15,454 bases of DNA from JBBQDK01 sp038319625 (GCA_038319625.1 JBBQDK010000058.1:1-15454), one strand, 5' to 3'. Shown: positions 7,450-15,330, counted from the first letter of the stretch. Numbers and translations: made by a program. Notes: a model not told the origin generated them from the letters alone.

Positions 7450-7770
7450 TCAGTCAGGGTGCGGACCTTCCTTCGCGTTTTCCAGCACCTTGCCCGTTTT
7501 TGCGTCAACCCCGACTTCCTGGGTGACGTTGCCGTGCTTGATGTCGAAAGAATAGCGCAGTCCGGTACCGCCTTTCTCGCGCTCCAGTTCCTCGTCGCTT
7601 ATCTTGCCGGGGAACGCCTTGAGCGCGATCACTCGGGCCTGTGTTATGGAAATGGCGGCGTCCTTGGCCAGATTCTCTCCGGTATAGGCCAGCGCGGAAA
7701 CGCTTGCCACTGAAATCGCCAGGCCCACTATCAGGCCGGCACCGATTTTACTGCGATTGTTGCTGTTCAT
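7450..7770 (-). CDS. PepSY-domain periplasmic protein
   Basis: A 106-residue exported protein. A signal peptide or membrane anchor covers residues 1-28 (GAGLIVGLAISVASVSALA core, likely cleavage after ALA). A single PepSY domain follows, about 38-97, with ISITQARVIALKAFPG and a GVDAKTGKVL end. PepSY domains are thought to inhibit or sense periplasmic proteases and cell-envelope state. Small PepSY genes commonly sit beside two-component systems, where they may modulate the sensor. The ATG at 7770 has a good AGGAG; an ATG 24 bp upstream has none. It lies between the RND gene and the regulator on the same strand, preceded by a PmrA/QseB-type box. Confidence 0.92.
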   Translation of the reverse strand: MNSNNRSKIGAGLIVGLAISVASVSALAYTGENLAKDAAISITQARVIALKAFPGKISDEELEREKGGTGLRYSFDIKHGNVTQEVGVDAKTGKVLENAKEGPHPD

Positions 7771-7830
7771 GATGTCACTCCTCACTTGGTTCATGGATAA
7801 CGATTGGTAGCTTTCCCAGCCGTCACAAGC

Positions 7831-7864
7831 AGTGTATCCAGGCTTCAGTTAAGACTGACTTAAG
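7831..7864 (-). promoter_or_regulatory. PmrA/QseB-type box and candidate promoter of the PepSY-regulator-kinase unit
   Basis: On the minus strand CTTAAG-TCAGT-CTTAAC (7864-7848) fits the known PmrA/QseB direct repeat YTTAAK-N5-YTTAAK except for the last base. Eleven bases later comes TACACT (7836-7831), a 4-of-6 match to a -10. The first half-site overlaps the stop codon of the RND gene. The geometry is the same as upstream of the efflux operon, so autoregulation by the adjacent response regulator is likely. Confidence 0.72.
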
Positions 7865-10800
7865 CCTGCTGTGAAAGTCGTTCCACGCGGCGTTTTCTGC
7901 GTTTTTCCATCGCGTGGAACAATGCCGGCATCACCAGCAAGGTCAACGGCAGTTGCACCACCAGGCCCGAGATGATCGCCACTGCCAGCGGTTGCTGCAT
8001 GGACGAGCCCTGGCCCAGGGCAAAGGCCAGCGGCAGCAGAGTCAGGATGGCGGCCAGGGTAGTCATTGCGATCGGCCGCATGCGATTTTTTCCGGCATCA
8101 AGCAAGGCGGTTTCCCAATTCATCCCCGCGGCGGTCAGATCCTGATACTCGGAGAAATAAAAGATGGCGACCTCGGTGACGATGCCGACGATCATGGTCA
8201 TGCCCATCATCGCGGAAATATTCAGTTCGATTCCACTCAGCCATAAGCCGATAAACACCGCCGATACCGATAGCAGCGGAATCGCCAGTGTGGCGAGTGC
8301 CATGCGCAAGTGTTCGTAGAGGAACAACAAGAGCAGGAACACCAGCGCCACCGACGCGGCGAACACCGCCATCAATCCCCGAAAAGCGATGCGCTGCTGC
8401 TGATACAGGCCGCCGAGTTCGTAGTACACTCCGCGTGGCATGAATCCGTTCTGATCCATGATCTGCTTGACCGCCAGAACCACCGAACCCATGTCGCGGC
8501 CGCTGATGCGGGCGGTCACCGCTACCATGCGTTTCAGATTCTCGCGATTGATCTGCGGCTGGCCGTTGATGCTGACCACGCTGGCAATGCGTCCGACTGG
8601 CACACTATGACCATCCGGCGCACGCAGCAGCAAGCGTCCGATGTCGCTGTCGACAGCTCTATCGTTCGGCGGTATCCATACCCGCACACCGATCATCTTC
8701 GGACCCTGTTGAATATCGGTGGCAACGCTGCCGGACAAGTCGTTGGAAAGTTGCTGTGTCACCACTTCGGGGTCTAGCCCTTCCAGTGCGGCCTTGTCCC
8801 TGTCTACGGTGATTTCCAGGGCATCGCCGGCCGGATTGATACCGTTGCGCACATCGACCACGCCGGGAATTTTGCCTATAGCCGCCGCCGTCTTGGTTGC
8901 CAGCGTCGATAATGTCGCCGCATCGTCGGAAAAAATCTTCACTTCGATCGGCTGCGGCACTGCGGTAAGATCGCCAATCAGATCTTCCATCAATTGCAAC
9001 AGCTCGATGTCGAGTCCCGGGACGGTTTTCTCCACCTTGCCACGGACTTCATCCATCACGGTTTCGATGGGTCGACGCGGACCGGTCTTGAGGCGGACGA
9101 AGAAGTCGCCTTCATTGGCCTCGGTGAGGCCGCCGCCGAGTTGCGTGCCGGTGCGGCGCGAATACGTCGCCACATCCGGCGTGGCTTTAAGAATAGCTTC
9201 CACCTGGCGCAACAATCGGTCGGTTTCCGCAAGTGATGTGCCGGGCTGGGTGCGGTAATCGAGGATAAAACCGCCTTCGTCCATCGCCGGCATGAAACCG
9301 GAACCGGTGTGCTTGTAAGCGAGCATCCCCAACAGCACCAGTGGCACAACTATAACGAGTGCCAGCAACGGCTTTGCCAGCAGGCGCTGCATGGCCAGGC
9401 CGTAGTAATGATGGAATTTCTCAGTCAGCCTGCCGTGCTCTTTCTGGCTGGCGTCCTTGGCATTGAGAAAATGGTCGGCAAGCAGCGGCACCGCCAGCCA
9501 GGTAACGAGAAAAGACAATATCAGCCCCGACGCCATGGTGAGAGACAGCGCTTTGAAGAAGGCGCCCGTCACGCCGGAGAGGAACGCCAATGGCAGAAAT
9601 ATGATTATTGTCGCGGAAGAGGAACCTGCCAGTGGTCGGATGAATTCGCGAGCCGCCGCCATGACCCTGCCATGATGCTCGTTTGGGGCTCCGCGCAGGC
9701 GCCGGGCGATATGTTCGATCATGACGATGGCATCGTCGATGATCAGTCCCACCGCCGCCGCCATGCCGCCCAGGGTCATGATGTTGAAACTCATCCCCAG
9801 CACATGCAATAACACAACAGTGGATGCCAATGCAGTGGGCACCACCAATATGGCTATCAGGGTGATCTTCAGGTTGCGCAGAAATAACAGCAGTACCAGT
9901 GCGGCGAGGACAATGCCGATGAGAATGGCGTCGCGTACGCTGGCCGCGGAGGCCACCACCAGTGCGCTTTGATCGTACCAGTTGGCGATCTTGGCGCCAG
10001 CCGGCAACTGTGACTGATAGGCTGCGAGTTTGGCTTTTACATCACGGGCAATCTGTACACTGTTGCTGCCGGGTTGCTGATAAATGTCGAGCAGAACGGC
10101 ATCGCGGCCATCGGCGGTAACACGTATCCATTGCGGAATGGACGAGTCGGTCACGACCGCAACGTCGCTCAGTTTGACCAGGCCGTTAGCACCGCTTTTC
10201 AGGACGGTGTTGCGGATGTCATCCAGTGTTCTGAGCCGCGTGTCGGACACGGTGAGGTAGAGCTTGTAATGATCTTCCAGACGACCCACGGCCGTCACTA
10301 CATTGGCGACCGCCAGCGCATGCGATACGTCATCCAGCGTCAATCCGTAACTGGACAGCCGCGCCGGATCCACGCTGACCCGATACTCTTCCGGCGCGCC
10401 GCCGGTGACTTCCACGCGGGCGAGGCCGTCGATGCTGGACAGCAGTGGTCGCAATTGATACCGGGCGAGATCGTACAATTGCGTGAGCGAAAGATTTTTT
10501 GCAGTGAGGCTGTACGCGAGTATCGGAAAGACCGTCGGGTCCATGCGCCGTGCCTGAATCACGGTGCCGGCGGGCAGGCTGGGCAACAATTGGGCCGTGG
10601 CCTCGTTGATCTGTGCGGTGGCGAGGCCCATGTCGCTGCCCCAGGCGAAATTGATGGAGATGTCGGCGCTGCCGCGACTGGTGGTCGAGCGCACGTTCTT
10701 GACGCCGGGCACGCGGCGCACCGCTTCTTCGACCGGCACGGTGACCTGGGTCTCCATCTGGTCGGCGGGACGGTCGCCGGCATCCAGCGATACTCTCACC

Positions 10801-10931
10801 CGGGGAAAATCTACCGTCGGGAACAGTGTCACCGGCAAATTGAAGGCGGCGACAAGCCCGGACAGCGCCAGTACTGCCATGAAATATAATATGGAAAGGC
10901 GATGGGCTTGCACCCATTCGGTAAAATTCAC
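7860..10931 (-). CDS. RND efflux transporter permease, AcrB/HAE-like with unusual TM10
   Basis: A complete 1023-residue inner-membrane proton-driven pump, the normal RND length. It shows the two-fold RND layout: helix 1 at about 12-30, a large periplasmic loop, a helix cluster at about 335-485, a second periplasmic loop at about 545-850, and a final cluster at about 855-1005. The TM4 motif GLIIDDAIVMIEH holds the proton-relay aspartates D399 and D400. In TM10, where drug pumps carry a relay lysine, the motif reads GIVTEVAIFYFSE with T919/E920, so the lysine is absent. The substrate (drug, metal or other) cannot be decided. The start is GTG at 10931 in a GTGA overlap with the adaptor gene, preceded by GAGGAG. 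Confidence 0.95.
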   Translation of the reverse strand: MNFTEWVQAHRLSILYFMAVLALSGLVAAFNLPVTLFPTVDFPRVRVSLDAGDRPADQMETQVTVPVEEAVRRVPGVKNVRSTTSRGSADISINFAWGSDMGLATAQINEATAQLLPSLPAGTVIQARRMDPTVFPILAYSLTAKNLSLTQLYDLARYQLRPLLSSIDGLARVEVTGGAPEEYRVSVDPARLSSYGLTLDDVSHALAVANVVTAVGRLEDHYKLYLTVSDTRLRTLDDIRNTVLKSGANGLVKLSDVAVVTDSSIPQWIRVTADGRDAVLLDIYQQPGSNSVQIARDVKAKLAAYQSQLPAGAKIANWYDQSALVVASAASVRDAILIGIVLAALVLLLFLRNLKITLIAILVVPTALASTVVLLHVLGMSFNIMTLGGMAAAVGLIIDDAIVMIEHIARRLRGAPNEHHGRVMAAAREFIRPLAGSSSATIIIFLPLAFLSGVTGAFFKALSLTMASGLILSFLVTWLAVPLLADHFLNAKDASQKEHGRLTEKFHHYYGLAMQRLLAKPLLALVIVVPLVLLGMLAYKHTGSGFMPAMDEGGFILDYRTQPGTSLAETDRLLRQVEAILKATPDVATYSRRTGTQLGGGLTEANEGDFFVRLKTGPRRPIETVMDEVRGKVEKTVPGLDIELLQLMEDLIGDLTAVPQPIEVKIFSDDAATLSTLATKTAAAIGKIPGVVDVRNGINPAGDALEITVDRDKAALEGLDPEVVTQQLSNDLSGSVATDIQQGPKMIGVRVWIPPNDRAVDSDIGRLLLRAPDGHSVPVGRIASVVSINGQPQINRENLKRMVAVTARISGRDMGSVVLAVKQIMDQNGFMPRGVYYELGGLYQQQRIAFRGLMAVFAASVALVFLLLLFLYEHLRMALATLAIPLLSVSAVFIGLWLSGIELNISAMMGMTMIVGIVTEVAIFYFSEYQDLTAAGMNWETALLDAGKNRMRPIAMTTLAAILTLLPLAFALGQGSSMQQPLAVAIISGLVVQLPLTLLVMPALFHAMEKRRKRRVERLSQQA

Positions 10932-11965
10932 CGCGGCTCCTCGCGTACCGCCATGCCGTCGCTCAGTTCGTAGTTGCCCTGGATGACGACGGGCAGGGCG
11001 GGATTGAATGTGCCGGAAACCGCCACCACTCCCTTGCTTTCCAGACCAGTCACCACGGCCACGCGCTTGGCCTTGCCATTTTCAACCTGAAACAGATAGC
11101 TTCCCTTCGCGTCGCTCAGTACGGCCGCACGGGGTACAGCCGGCAGGTTTTGCCGCGCGATAGTAATCTCGCCACGCACCCGCGTTCCCGGGAAAAAGTG
11201 CACAGTGCCTTTATCGAGTTTGACAGTGATAGCGATCAAGCGTGTTTGTTGATCGAGGGCACCGTGTATTCCGGACACCTTGGCCATGACGCTGATCGCC
11301 GGATTGAATACCGAAACGATACGCACCGGCATGCCAGTGGCTACGCGCAACGCATCCTCGGGCTCAACGCCGATCTGGACTTGCTGTGGCCCGGCCTTTT
11401 GCAGCCTGAGCAACGCTGCGCCCGCAGCCAGGAAGTCACCCTGGTTGGCGGATACCGCCATGACGACGCCATCATAAGGTGCGTTCATCTGCTCTACGGT
11501 CTTTGCGGAACCCAAACGGACCTGGGCGGCGAGGGCGTCTTCAGCGTCCCGCAGTGCCTTACGCGCGGTGTCGAGTTGGGCTGCCGTGACGAGTTTTTGG
11601 GAGAACATACTTTCTGTACGTTGCAGATCGCGGTGCGCCAACTGTTGCGCGGAATGCGCCTGCTGATAGGCGAGACTGTCCGCGGTAGCGGTGCCGAACT
11701 CAAACAACTTGTCACCTTTTTTCACAACTTGCCCGGTGGTCACCTCCAGCCGTAGCAGTCGTCCGGCCCGCGGCAGCGCGATGCCGGTCTCATTACCGGT
11801 CGCGGCGCTGACGATACCGTAGCCTTCCAGGTTTTCAGTAAGCATGTGGCGAGTCAAGGGTGCGACCCGCACCAGAACAGAGGGGGCAGTATCAGTGGCA
11901 TGGGCGGCGCTTGAGATGACAAACACAAGCAATGCGACGCTGGGCAGGGAACGAAAAAAACGCAT
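10928..11965 (-). CDS. RND periplasmic adaptor (membrane fusion protein)
   Basis: A 345-residue protein linking the pump to the outer-membrane channel. The signal peptide spans 1-23 (cleavage after AHA). A split lipoyl/barrel-sandwich domain has halves at about 60-92 and 160-190 (NAPYDGVVMAVSANQGDFLA). They enclose an alpha-helical hairpin at about 96-150 rich in A, Q, L and R. Beta-barrel and membrane-proximal domains follow to residue 345. I chose ATG 11965, preceded by AAGGAA overlapping the stop of the upstream gene; an extension upstream to 12031 would run through the end of that gene and lacks signal-peptide sense. Confidence 0.93.
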   Translation of the reverse strand: MRFFRSLPSVALLVFVISSAAHATDTAPSVLVRVAPLTRHMLTENLEGYGIVSAATGNETGIALPRAGRLLRLEVTTGQVVKKGDKLFEFGTATADSLAYQQAHSAQQLAHRDLQRTESMFSQKLVTAAQLDTARKALRDAEDALAAQVRLGSAKTVEQMNAPYDGVVMAVSANQGDFLAAGAALLRLQKAGPQQVQIGVEPEDALRVATGMPVRIVSVFNPAISVMAKVSGIHGALDQQTRLIAITVKLDKGTVHFFPGTRVRGEITIARQNLPAVPRAAVLSDAKGSYLFQVENGKAKRVAVVTGLESKGVVAVSGTFNPALPVVIQGNYELSDGMAVREEPR

Positions 11966-11975
11966 GTCCGGTTCC

Positions 11976-13376
11976 TTATTTCCTGGCGGTCTCGGTGGGG
12001 ATGTCGGCGCCGAGTAGAATTTGCAGGGCAATATGCTGCTCCGCCAATGTCTCTCGCAAGCTCAGCGCTTCCAGTCGCTTGTCCGTGGCTGCGGCGCTGA
12101 GCAGAACGTAACCGGGTTCATCGATATTGCCGGCCGCAAAGGCAACCGCGGCGCTCTTTGCCGTATTGGCGGCATCGGCAAGCCCGCGTTCGATGTCTTG
12201 CAACTGTGCAGCCATGAGGCGATCGTCGTCGAGCAGCTGGCGTACCTCGGCATAGGCGCTGGCGAGACGTGAGCGGAATTCATCATGCAATCGCTCACGG
12301 GTGGCTTTTGCCTGTGCAATAGGCCCCTGGTTGCGGTTCAACAACGGCAGGACGAAGCTGAGGGCGAAGCCCTGAGTGAACAAAGCGGACGTGTCGCGTG
12401 CGCGTGTCAAGCCAAGATCAAGGGGCGGAAACTGGGCCAGCACCGCCTGCCGCAAGCGTGCTTCCTGAGCGTGGTAGCCCCATTGCAAGGCCAGCAGGTC
12501 GGGGCGGCGGTGTGCCAGGTCAGGCAGCATCTTTTCCACTTGCGCGGGATCGAGCGCTGCAATGTCTGGAGCACCTGTCAGCGTGAGCGTGGACTCCGGG
12601 TCAAGGCCCAGCAGCGTGTTGAGATCATGCCGCGCACGCAGGACTTGTCGATCGAGATCGTGTAATCGTTGGTTGACGCCCTGCAGCGCGGCGAAATCGG
12701 CGCTGACCGCATCCAGGCTGCGATTACCCGCGGCAAGCGCGGACTGTGAATGTGTGTAGCGGGAAACAAACAGCTTTCGTTCCTGTGCAAGTATGACGCG
12801 GGCCTTTTCCAGTGCCGTCACGCGCACGAACAATAAGCGGGCCTGATTGGCGGTTTGCCATTCTTGCCATAACAGATCCAGGTCGGCACGGTGTACTTCA
12901 CCCGTGGCCGCCTCACGAGAGGAAGAGCGCAGCAGGAGCGCGGCCAGATTGAAGTTGACGCCCAGATTGAAGGCGCTGGTATTGCCCGGGCCGCCGTTGG
13001 TGGGATAGTCCCGGGCGATGCTGATTTGCGGGTCCGGTAACAGACCTGCCGTAAAGGCCTGGGCACGTGCCTCACCCGCCTGATCACGGGCTGCTTTGAG
13101 CTGGGGATTGTTGGCGACGGCCAACATGGCGACTTCATCGCTGTCCAGTCCATCACTGGGATCGAATACATGTGCGCGTAATGCCGGCAGCGAGAAGGTC
13201 GCGGGATCGACGCTAAGACGCGCGGTCTTCGGGAAGTCGATGCGGGTGTCGAGCGGCTTGGCCTGGTAAGACGCGCAGCCCGTTACGGTTATCATCAAGA
13301 GGATGAGCAGTGGCAGATGCGACCTGCTTGTCGCTGTGGTTGCGCTGTACGCGTGCGGTGCTGCGGGTGTCTTCAT
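11976..13376 (-). CDS. Outer-membrane efflux channel lipoprotein (TolC/NodT family)
   Basis: A 466-residue protein and the first gene of the pump operon. After a basic N-terminus and the hydrophobic LPLLILLMIT core comes a lipobox VTGC with Cys34 as the lipid-anchored residue. Two outer-membrane-efflux-protein repeats follow (about 80-270 and 290-455), long helical segments that form the trans-periplasmic tunnel. The start is uncertain. ATG 13376 is preferred because it leaves about 70 nt of leader after the candidate promoter. GTG 13433 would add 19 residues but sits only about 15 nt from the predicted transcription start. Neither has a clear Shine-Dalgarno. Confidence 0.9.
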   Translation of the reverse strand: MKTPAAPHAYSATTATSRSHLPLLILLMITVTGCASYQAKPLDTRIDFPKTARLSVDPATFSLPALRAHVFDPSDGLDSDEVAMLAVANNPQLKAARDQAGEARAQAFTAGLLPDPQISIARDYPTNGGPGNTSAFNLGVNFNLAALLLRSSSREAATGEVHRADLDLLWQEWQTANQARLLFVRVTALEKARVILAQERKLFVSRYTHSQSALAAGNRSLDAVSADFAALQGVNQRLHDLDRQVLRARHDLNTLLGLDPESTLTLTGAPDIAALDPAQVEKMLPDLAHRRPDLLALQWGYHAQEARLRQAVLAQFPPLDLGLTRARDTSALFTQGFALSFVLPLLNRNQGPIAQAKATRERLHDEFRSRLASAYAEVRQLLDDDRLMAAQLQDIERGLADAANTAKSAAVAFAAGNIDEPGYVLLSAAATDKRLEALSLRETLAEQHIALQILLGADIPTETARK

Positions 13377-13454
13377 GGAGTGTGTCGACTCGGCTGCGTC
13401 AGTGTCCCGGTCGGCAGCGCCGACCCTCGTCACCTGTGATGCGACGGAGCCGAG

Positions 13455-13488
13455 ACTTTAGCGCAGGGAGACTTAAAAGCGACTTAAG
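13455..13488 (-). promoter_or_regulatory. PmrA/QseB-type box and candidate promoter of the efflux operon
   Basis: On the minus strand CTTAAG-TCGCT-TTTAAG (13488-13472) is a full match to YTTAAK-N5-YTTAAK, the site bound by PmrA/QseB regulators. Eleven bases downstream is TAAAGT (13460-13455), a 4-of-6 match to a -10. No good -35 is present, as expected for an activator-dependent promoter. It is the only visible promoter for the three pump genes. Confidence 0.75.
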
Positions 13489-13513
13489 GGCAATAGCACT
13501 TAGTTTAGCGGAT

Positions 13514-13697
13514 TTAACCTAATTGTAGGATGGGTCCGTCGATACGGACAGCCATGTCGATGGCCGACGACGCCACGGATTCCAGCCGTGCCTTGTAGGC
13601 ATCGATATCGAAAAAAAACTGAAATAGAGTGTGATGACAGCCACTGCCGTAAAAATGCGCCGGCGATGAAAGGTATCAGTCTCGGTATTTTCACCAT
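13514..13697 (-). pseudogene. AsmA-family N-terminal remnant with frameshifts in T-runs
   Basis: Read in three frames, this stretch reconstructs the N-terminus of an AsmA-type protein. ATG 13697 opens MVKIPRLIPFIAGAF, and after the T5 run the frame must change to continue the membrane helix TAVAVITLYF. After the T8 run it must change again to reach FDIDAYKARLESVASSAI, ending at a stop at 13514. The last segment and the residues after it match the known AsmA opening 'D(L/I)DAYRPRLEAAAS..G..VRIDGPL'. One extra T in each run would restore a 60-codon frame. Full AsmA proteins have 600 or more residues, so even then the gene is truncated, 26 bp from the efflux-operon box. It is a decayed fragment, or, less likely, homopolymer sequencing errors plus truncation. 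Confidence 0.7.
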
Positions 13698-13951
13698 CTG
13701 AAGTTGCAGTTATCCGCGTTATTGCACGATTGTGGCTGTCGGCGCTACCCGCTTGGCTGGTCAGGATGCCTGTTCTGGTAGTCGCTATGCGTTGCCGCCG
13801 CTGAGAATTGTTGGAAAGTATAGGAGCCATTTTTTTCGAAAACTACCGCTCATACCAGGCGCTCCGCGTATTCACAACCTTATTTTCACACGCAACGGAC
13901 CGCTTTGCTGTATGGTGAAGCCTGATAACCTGCGAATGCCAGTGTTGCGGC

Positions 13952-13982
13952 GGGTGCCGGATTGAAATTATCCGGCTCACCC
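13952..13982. repeat. Hairpin-forming inverted repeat
   Basis: Arms GGGTG plus CCGGAT pair with ATCCGG plus CACCC, with a small CT bulge and a TGAAATT loop. No T-run follows on either side, so it is not an obvious intrinsic terminator. Confidence 0.55.
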
Positions 13983-14011
13983 GTATGACAATGACATCAA
14001 GCTTCATATAA

Positions 14012-14036
14012 CGGCAGCGCAGGCACTGCGCTGCCG
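14012..14036. repeat. Perfect 11-bp stem hairpin
   Basis: CGGCAGCGCAG and CTGCGCTGCCG form a perfect stem around a GCA loop, 51 bp before the small gene at 14088. No T-run follows on the plus strand. It could be a REP-like element or an RNA structure in the leader of that gene. Elsewhere in 13698-14011 I see no credible gene. Confidence 0.6.
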
Positions 14037-14087
14037 ACTGATTCGAAACTCGCCCTATTGACCCGGCTTTCCAACGGCAAAACGCTC

Positions 14088-14396
14088 ATGTCCATGACTA
14101 ACACAACAGACAGAGACTCTCCCAAGCAAGCTGCAAGCACAGACACGGCGCCTGTGCTGTTGCACACCTATCGGGTTGCACGTGTAGAAAAGGTCCAGGC
14201 GCCCGACGGTAGCGAAGGAGTGGACTGGCGCCGGTATGTGCTCGAGAGCGGTCGTTCGATCATAACGGGTCAGCGCCGCGGTTCACCCGAAGCCGTGCTT
14301 GCCTACGCCGTGGAATGCACTGAACGTTTGAATGCCCGGGGACGGAAGGGCGAATCCAGTTGGAGTCCGCGCAGCAAAAAACCCGCTGCACTCTAA
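14088..14396 (+). CDS. Small conserved-looking hypothetical protein
   Basis: A 102-residue soluble protein of unknown function. A polar, disordered N-terminus (about 1-30) is followed by a compact core with TYRVARVEKVQAPDGSEGVD at about 35-54, a RYVLESGRSIITGQRRGS segment and a helix with AYAVECTERLNAR. The C-terminus is basic (SPRSKKPAAL). The RGS-helix-LNAR pattern feels familiar from uncharacterised gammaproteobacterial proteins, but I cannot name a family. There are no membrane segments. ATG 14088 or 14094 is chosen over TTG 14058; no clear ribosome binding site is seen. It converges on the cold-shock gene. Confidence 0.7.
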   Translation: MSMTNTTDRDSPKQAASTDTAPVLLHTYRVARVEKVQAPDGSEGVDWRRYVLESGRSIITGQRRGSPEAVLAYAVECTERLNARGRKGESSWSPRSKKPAAL

Positions 14397-14441
14397 TTAT
14401 CCGTGCGCGGCAAGGTCAAGCAGCGTTTGTGGACGACACAC

Positions 14442-14472
14442 AAAAAAAGACCCCGCCATAAGGCGGGGTCTT
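14442..14472 (-). terminator. Intrinsic terminator of the cold-shock gene
   Basis: AAGACCCCGCC (14447-14457) and GGCGGGGTCTT (14462-14472) form an 11-bp GC-rich stem with an ATAA loop. On the minus strand it is followed by a run of seven T. It lies 32 bp after the cold-shock stop codon. A second small hairpin, CCGGC-TTGC-GCCGG, sits between them at 14482-14495. Confidence 0.92.
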
Positions 14473-14504
14473 GGTCTCGAACCGGCTTGCGCCGGAAGGG
14501 ACGT

Positions 14505-14708
14505 TTAAACGGATTGCAGATTGACTGCCGACGGACCCTTCGGACCCTGTTCGATGTCAAACTTCACCGTCTGGCCTTCGGCCAGTGACTTGAAGCCATT
14601 ACCCTGAATGGCGGAGTGATGTACGAAGACATCCTTGCTGCCGTCCTGCGGAGTAATGAAGCCGAAGCCCTTGGCGTCGTTGAACCACTTAACTGTTCCT
14701 GTAATCAT
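14505..14708 (-). CDS. CspA-family cold-shock protein
   Basis: A 67-residue single cold-shock domain that binds single-stranded RNA and DNA and acts as an RNA chaperone. It starts MITGTVKWFNDAKGFGFI and contains RNP1 (KGFGFI, 13-18) and RNP2 (VFVHH, 27-31), with aromatic residues F15, F17 and F28. The length is that of typical CspA proteins. ATG 14708 has AGAGGT upstream; the frame runs further upstream but has no homology there. It is monocistronic with its own terminator. Several csp paralogues exist in most relatives, so I give no letter. Confidence 0.97.
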   Translation of the reverse strand: MITGTVKWFNDAKGFGFITPQDGSKDVFVHHSAIQGNGFKSLAEGQTVKFDIEQGPKGPSAVNLQSV

Positions 14709-14818
14709 GTAGTACCTCTGTAACTGTTGAATTGCGATAGATTGCAGTTCATTCTGGAGACATTCATTGCGGGAGTAACCACGGGAAAAACAGGAGGGCT
14801 TCCGAACTGACGGCAAGA

Positions 14819-14849
14819 ATTGTACTGCAACATAATCACTGTACACCAA
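14819..14849 (-). promoter_or_regulatory. Candidate cold-shock gene promoter
   Basis: TACAAT (14824-14819) is a 5-of-6 -10 match, with TTGGTG (14849-14844) as a possible -35 at a long 19-bp spacing. This gives a leader of about 100 nt, in line with the long structured leaders of cold-induced csp genes. The box is flanked by inverted GGCAAG (14812-14817) and CTTGCC (14852-14857). I find nothing else in 14860-15012. Confidence 0.35.
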
Positions 14850-15013
14850 TCCTTGCCAATAGCTACTAGTATTTCACGGCGTATCAAAATGGAACCGGGT
14901 ACGCATCATTCGATACGGAGCGGCGCGGATTACCGGCGTGTCGCGGGATTCCCGCAAGTCGTTTATTCGGTCGTTCCATTGCGCACAGTGTATGTCGAGC
15001 AGGGCTGAAAATT

Positions 15014-15170
15014 CCGAAGACGCGGTCTATCTTCAATCGATCGAACGCAGTTGTTTGAGGCAGGGCAGCGAGGAATGGCCGGCGCCGACATCATCCATGG
15101 GAATCCTGACGTCGATATTCTTCAGAGCCTGTATCTTGGCGACGGTGTCGCTGGCATGATCGTGCATCAG
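15014..15170 (-). pseudogene. EAL-domain (c-di-GMP phosphodiesterase) fragment
   Basis: The minus strand encodes KNIDVRIPMDDVGAGHSSL, which matches the catalytic 'lGv.iaiDDFGtGySSL' loop of EAL domains, then PCLKQLR. The frame ends in a stop at 15035, but the next frame continues with FDRLKIDRVFG, the expected 'LPxDxLKIDrsFv' strand. A single missing T near 15046 explains the shift. Upstream residues do not form the preceding 'ITES' strand and downstream residues are not EAL-like, so this is an isolated fragment of about 50 residues of a domain of about 240. DDFGTG has become DDVGAG. The region 15171-15330 holds no gene that I can see. Confidence 0.8.
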
Positions 15171-15330
15171 AGTCGATCTATGGCGGGGCATTGTCTCCAA
15201 TCGGGGCGGCAAGAACCCCGGGTTTTGTCCGCTGGCCCGGAATATACGCGGGGTGGTGATCAAATATGAGTTTCAACTGAATGTCATTATTTGTCTCTTC
15301 CGCAGAATTTGTGGGTCAACTGCAATCAAG

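Noticed and set aside
10074..10889. 271-codon plus-strand frame opposite the RND gene
   Set aside because: Antisense shadow of a high-GC coding region; the minus-strand RND protein is unambiguous.
13519..13830. 103-codon minus-strand open frame in the gap before 14088
   Set aside because: Only its TAVAVITLYF part makes sense, as the membrane helix of the AsmA remnant. The N-terminal part is S/T/R-rich without protein character and has no ribosome binding site.
14447..14472. Terminator hairpin serving the plus-strand small gene as well
   Set aside because: On the plus strand only two T follow the stem before GGTCTCG, so intrinsic termination is supported only on the minus strand.
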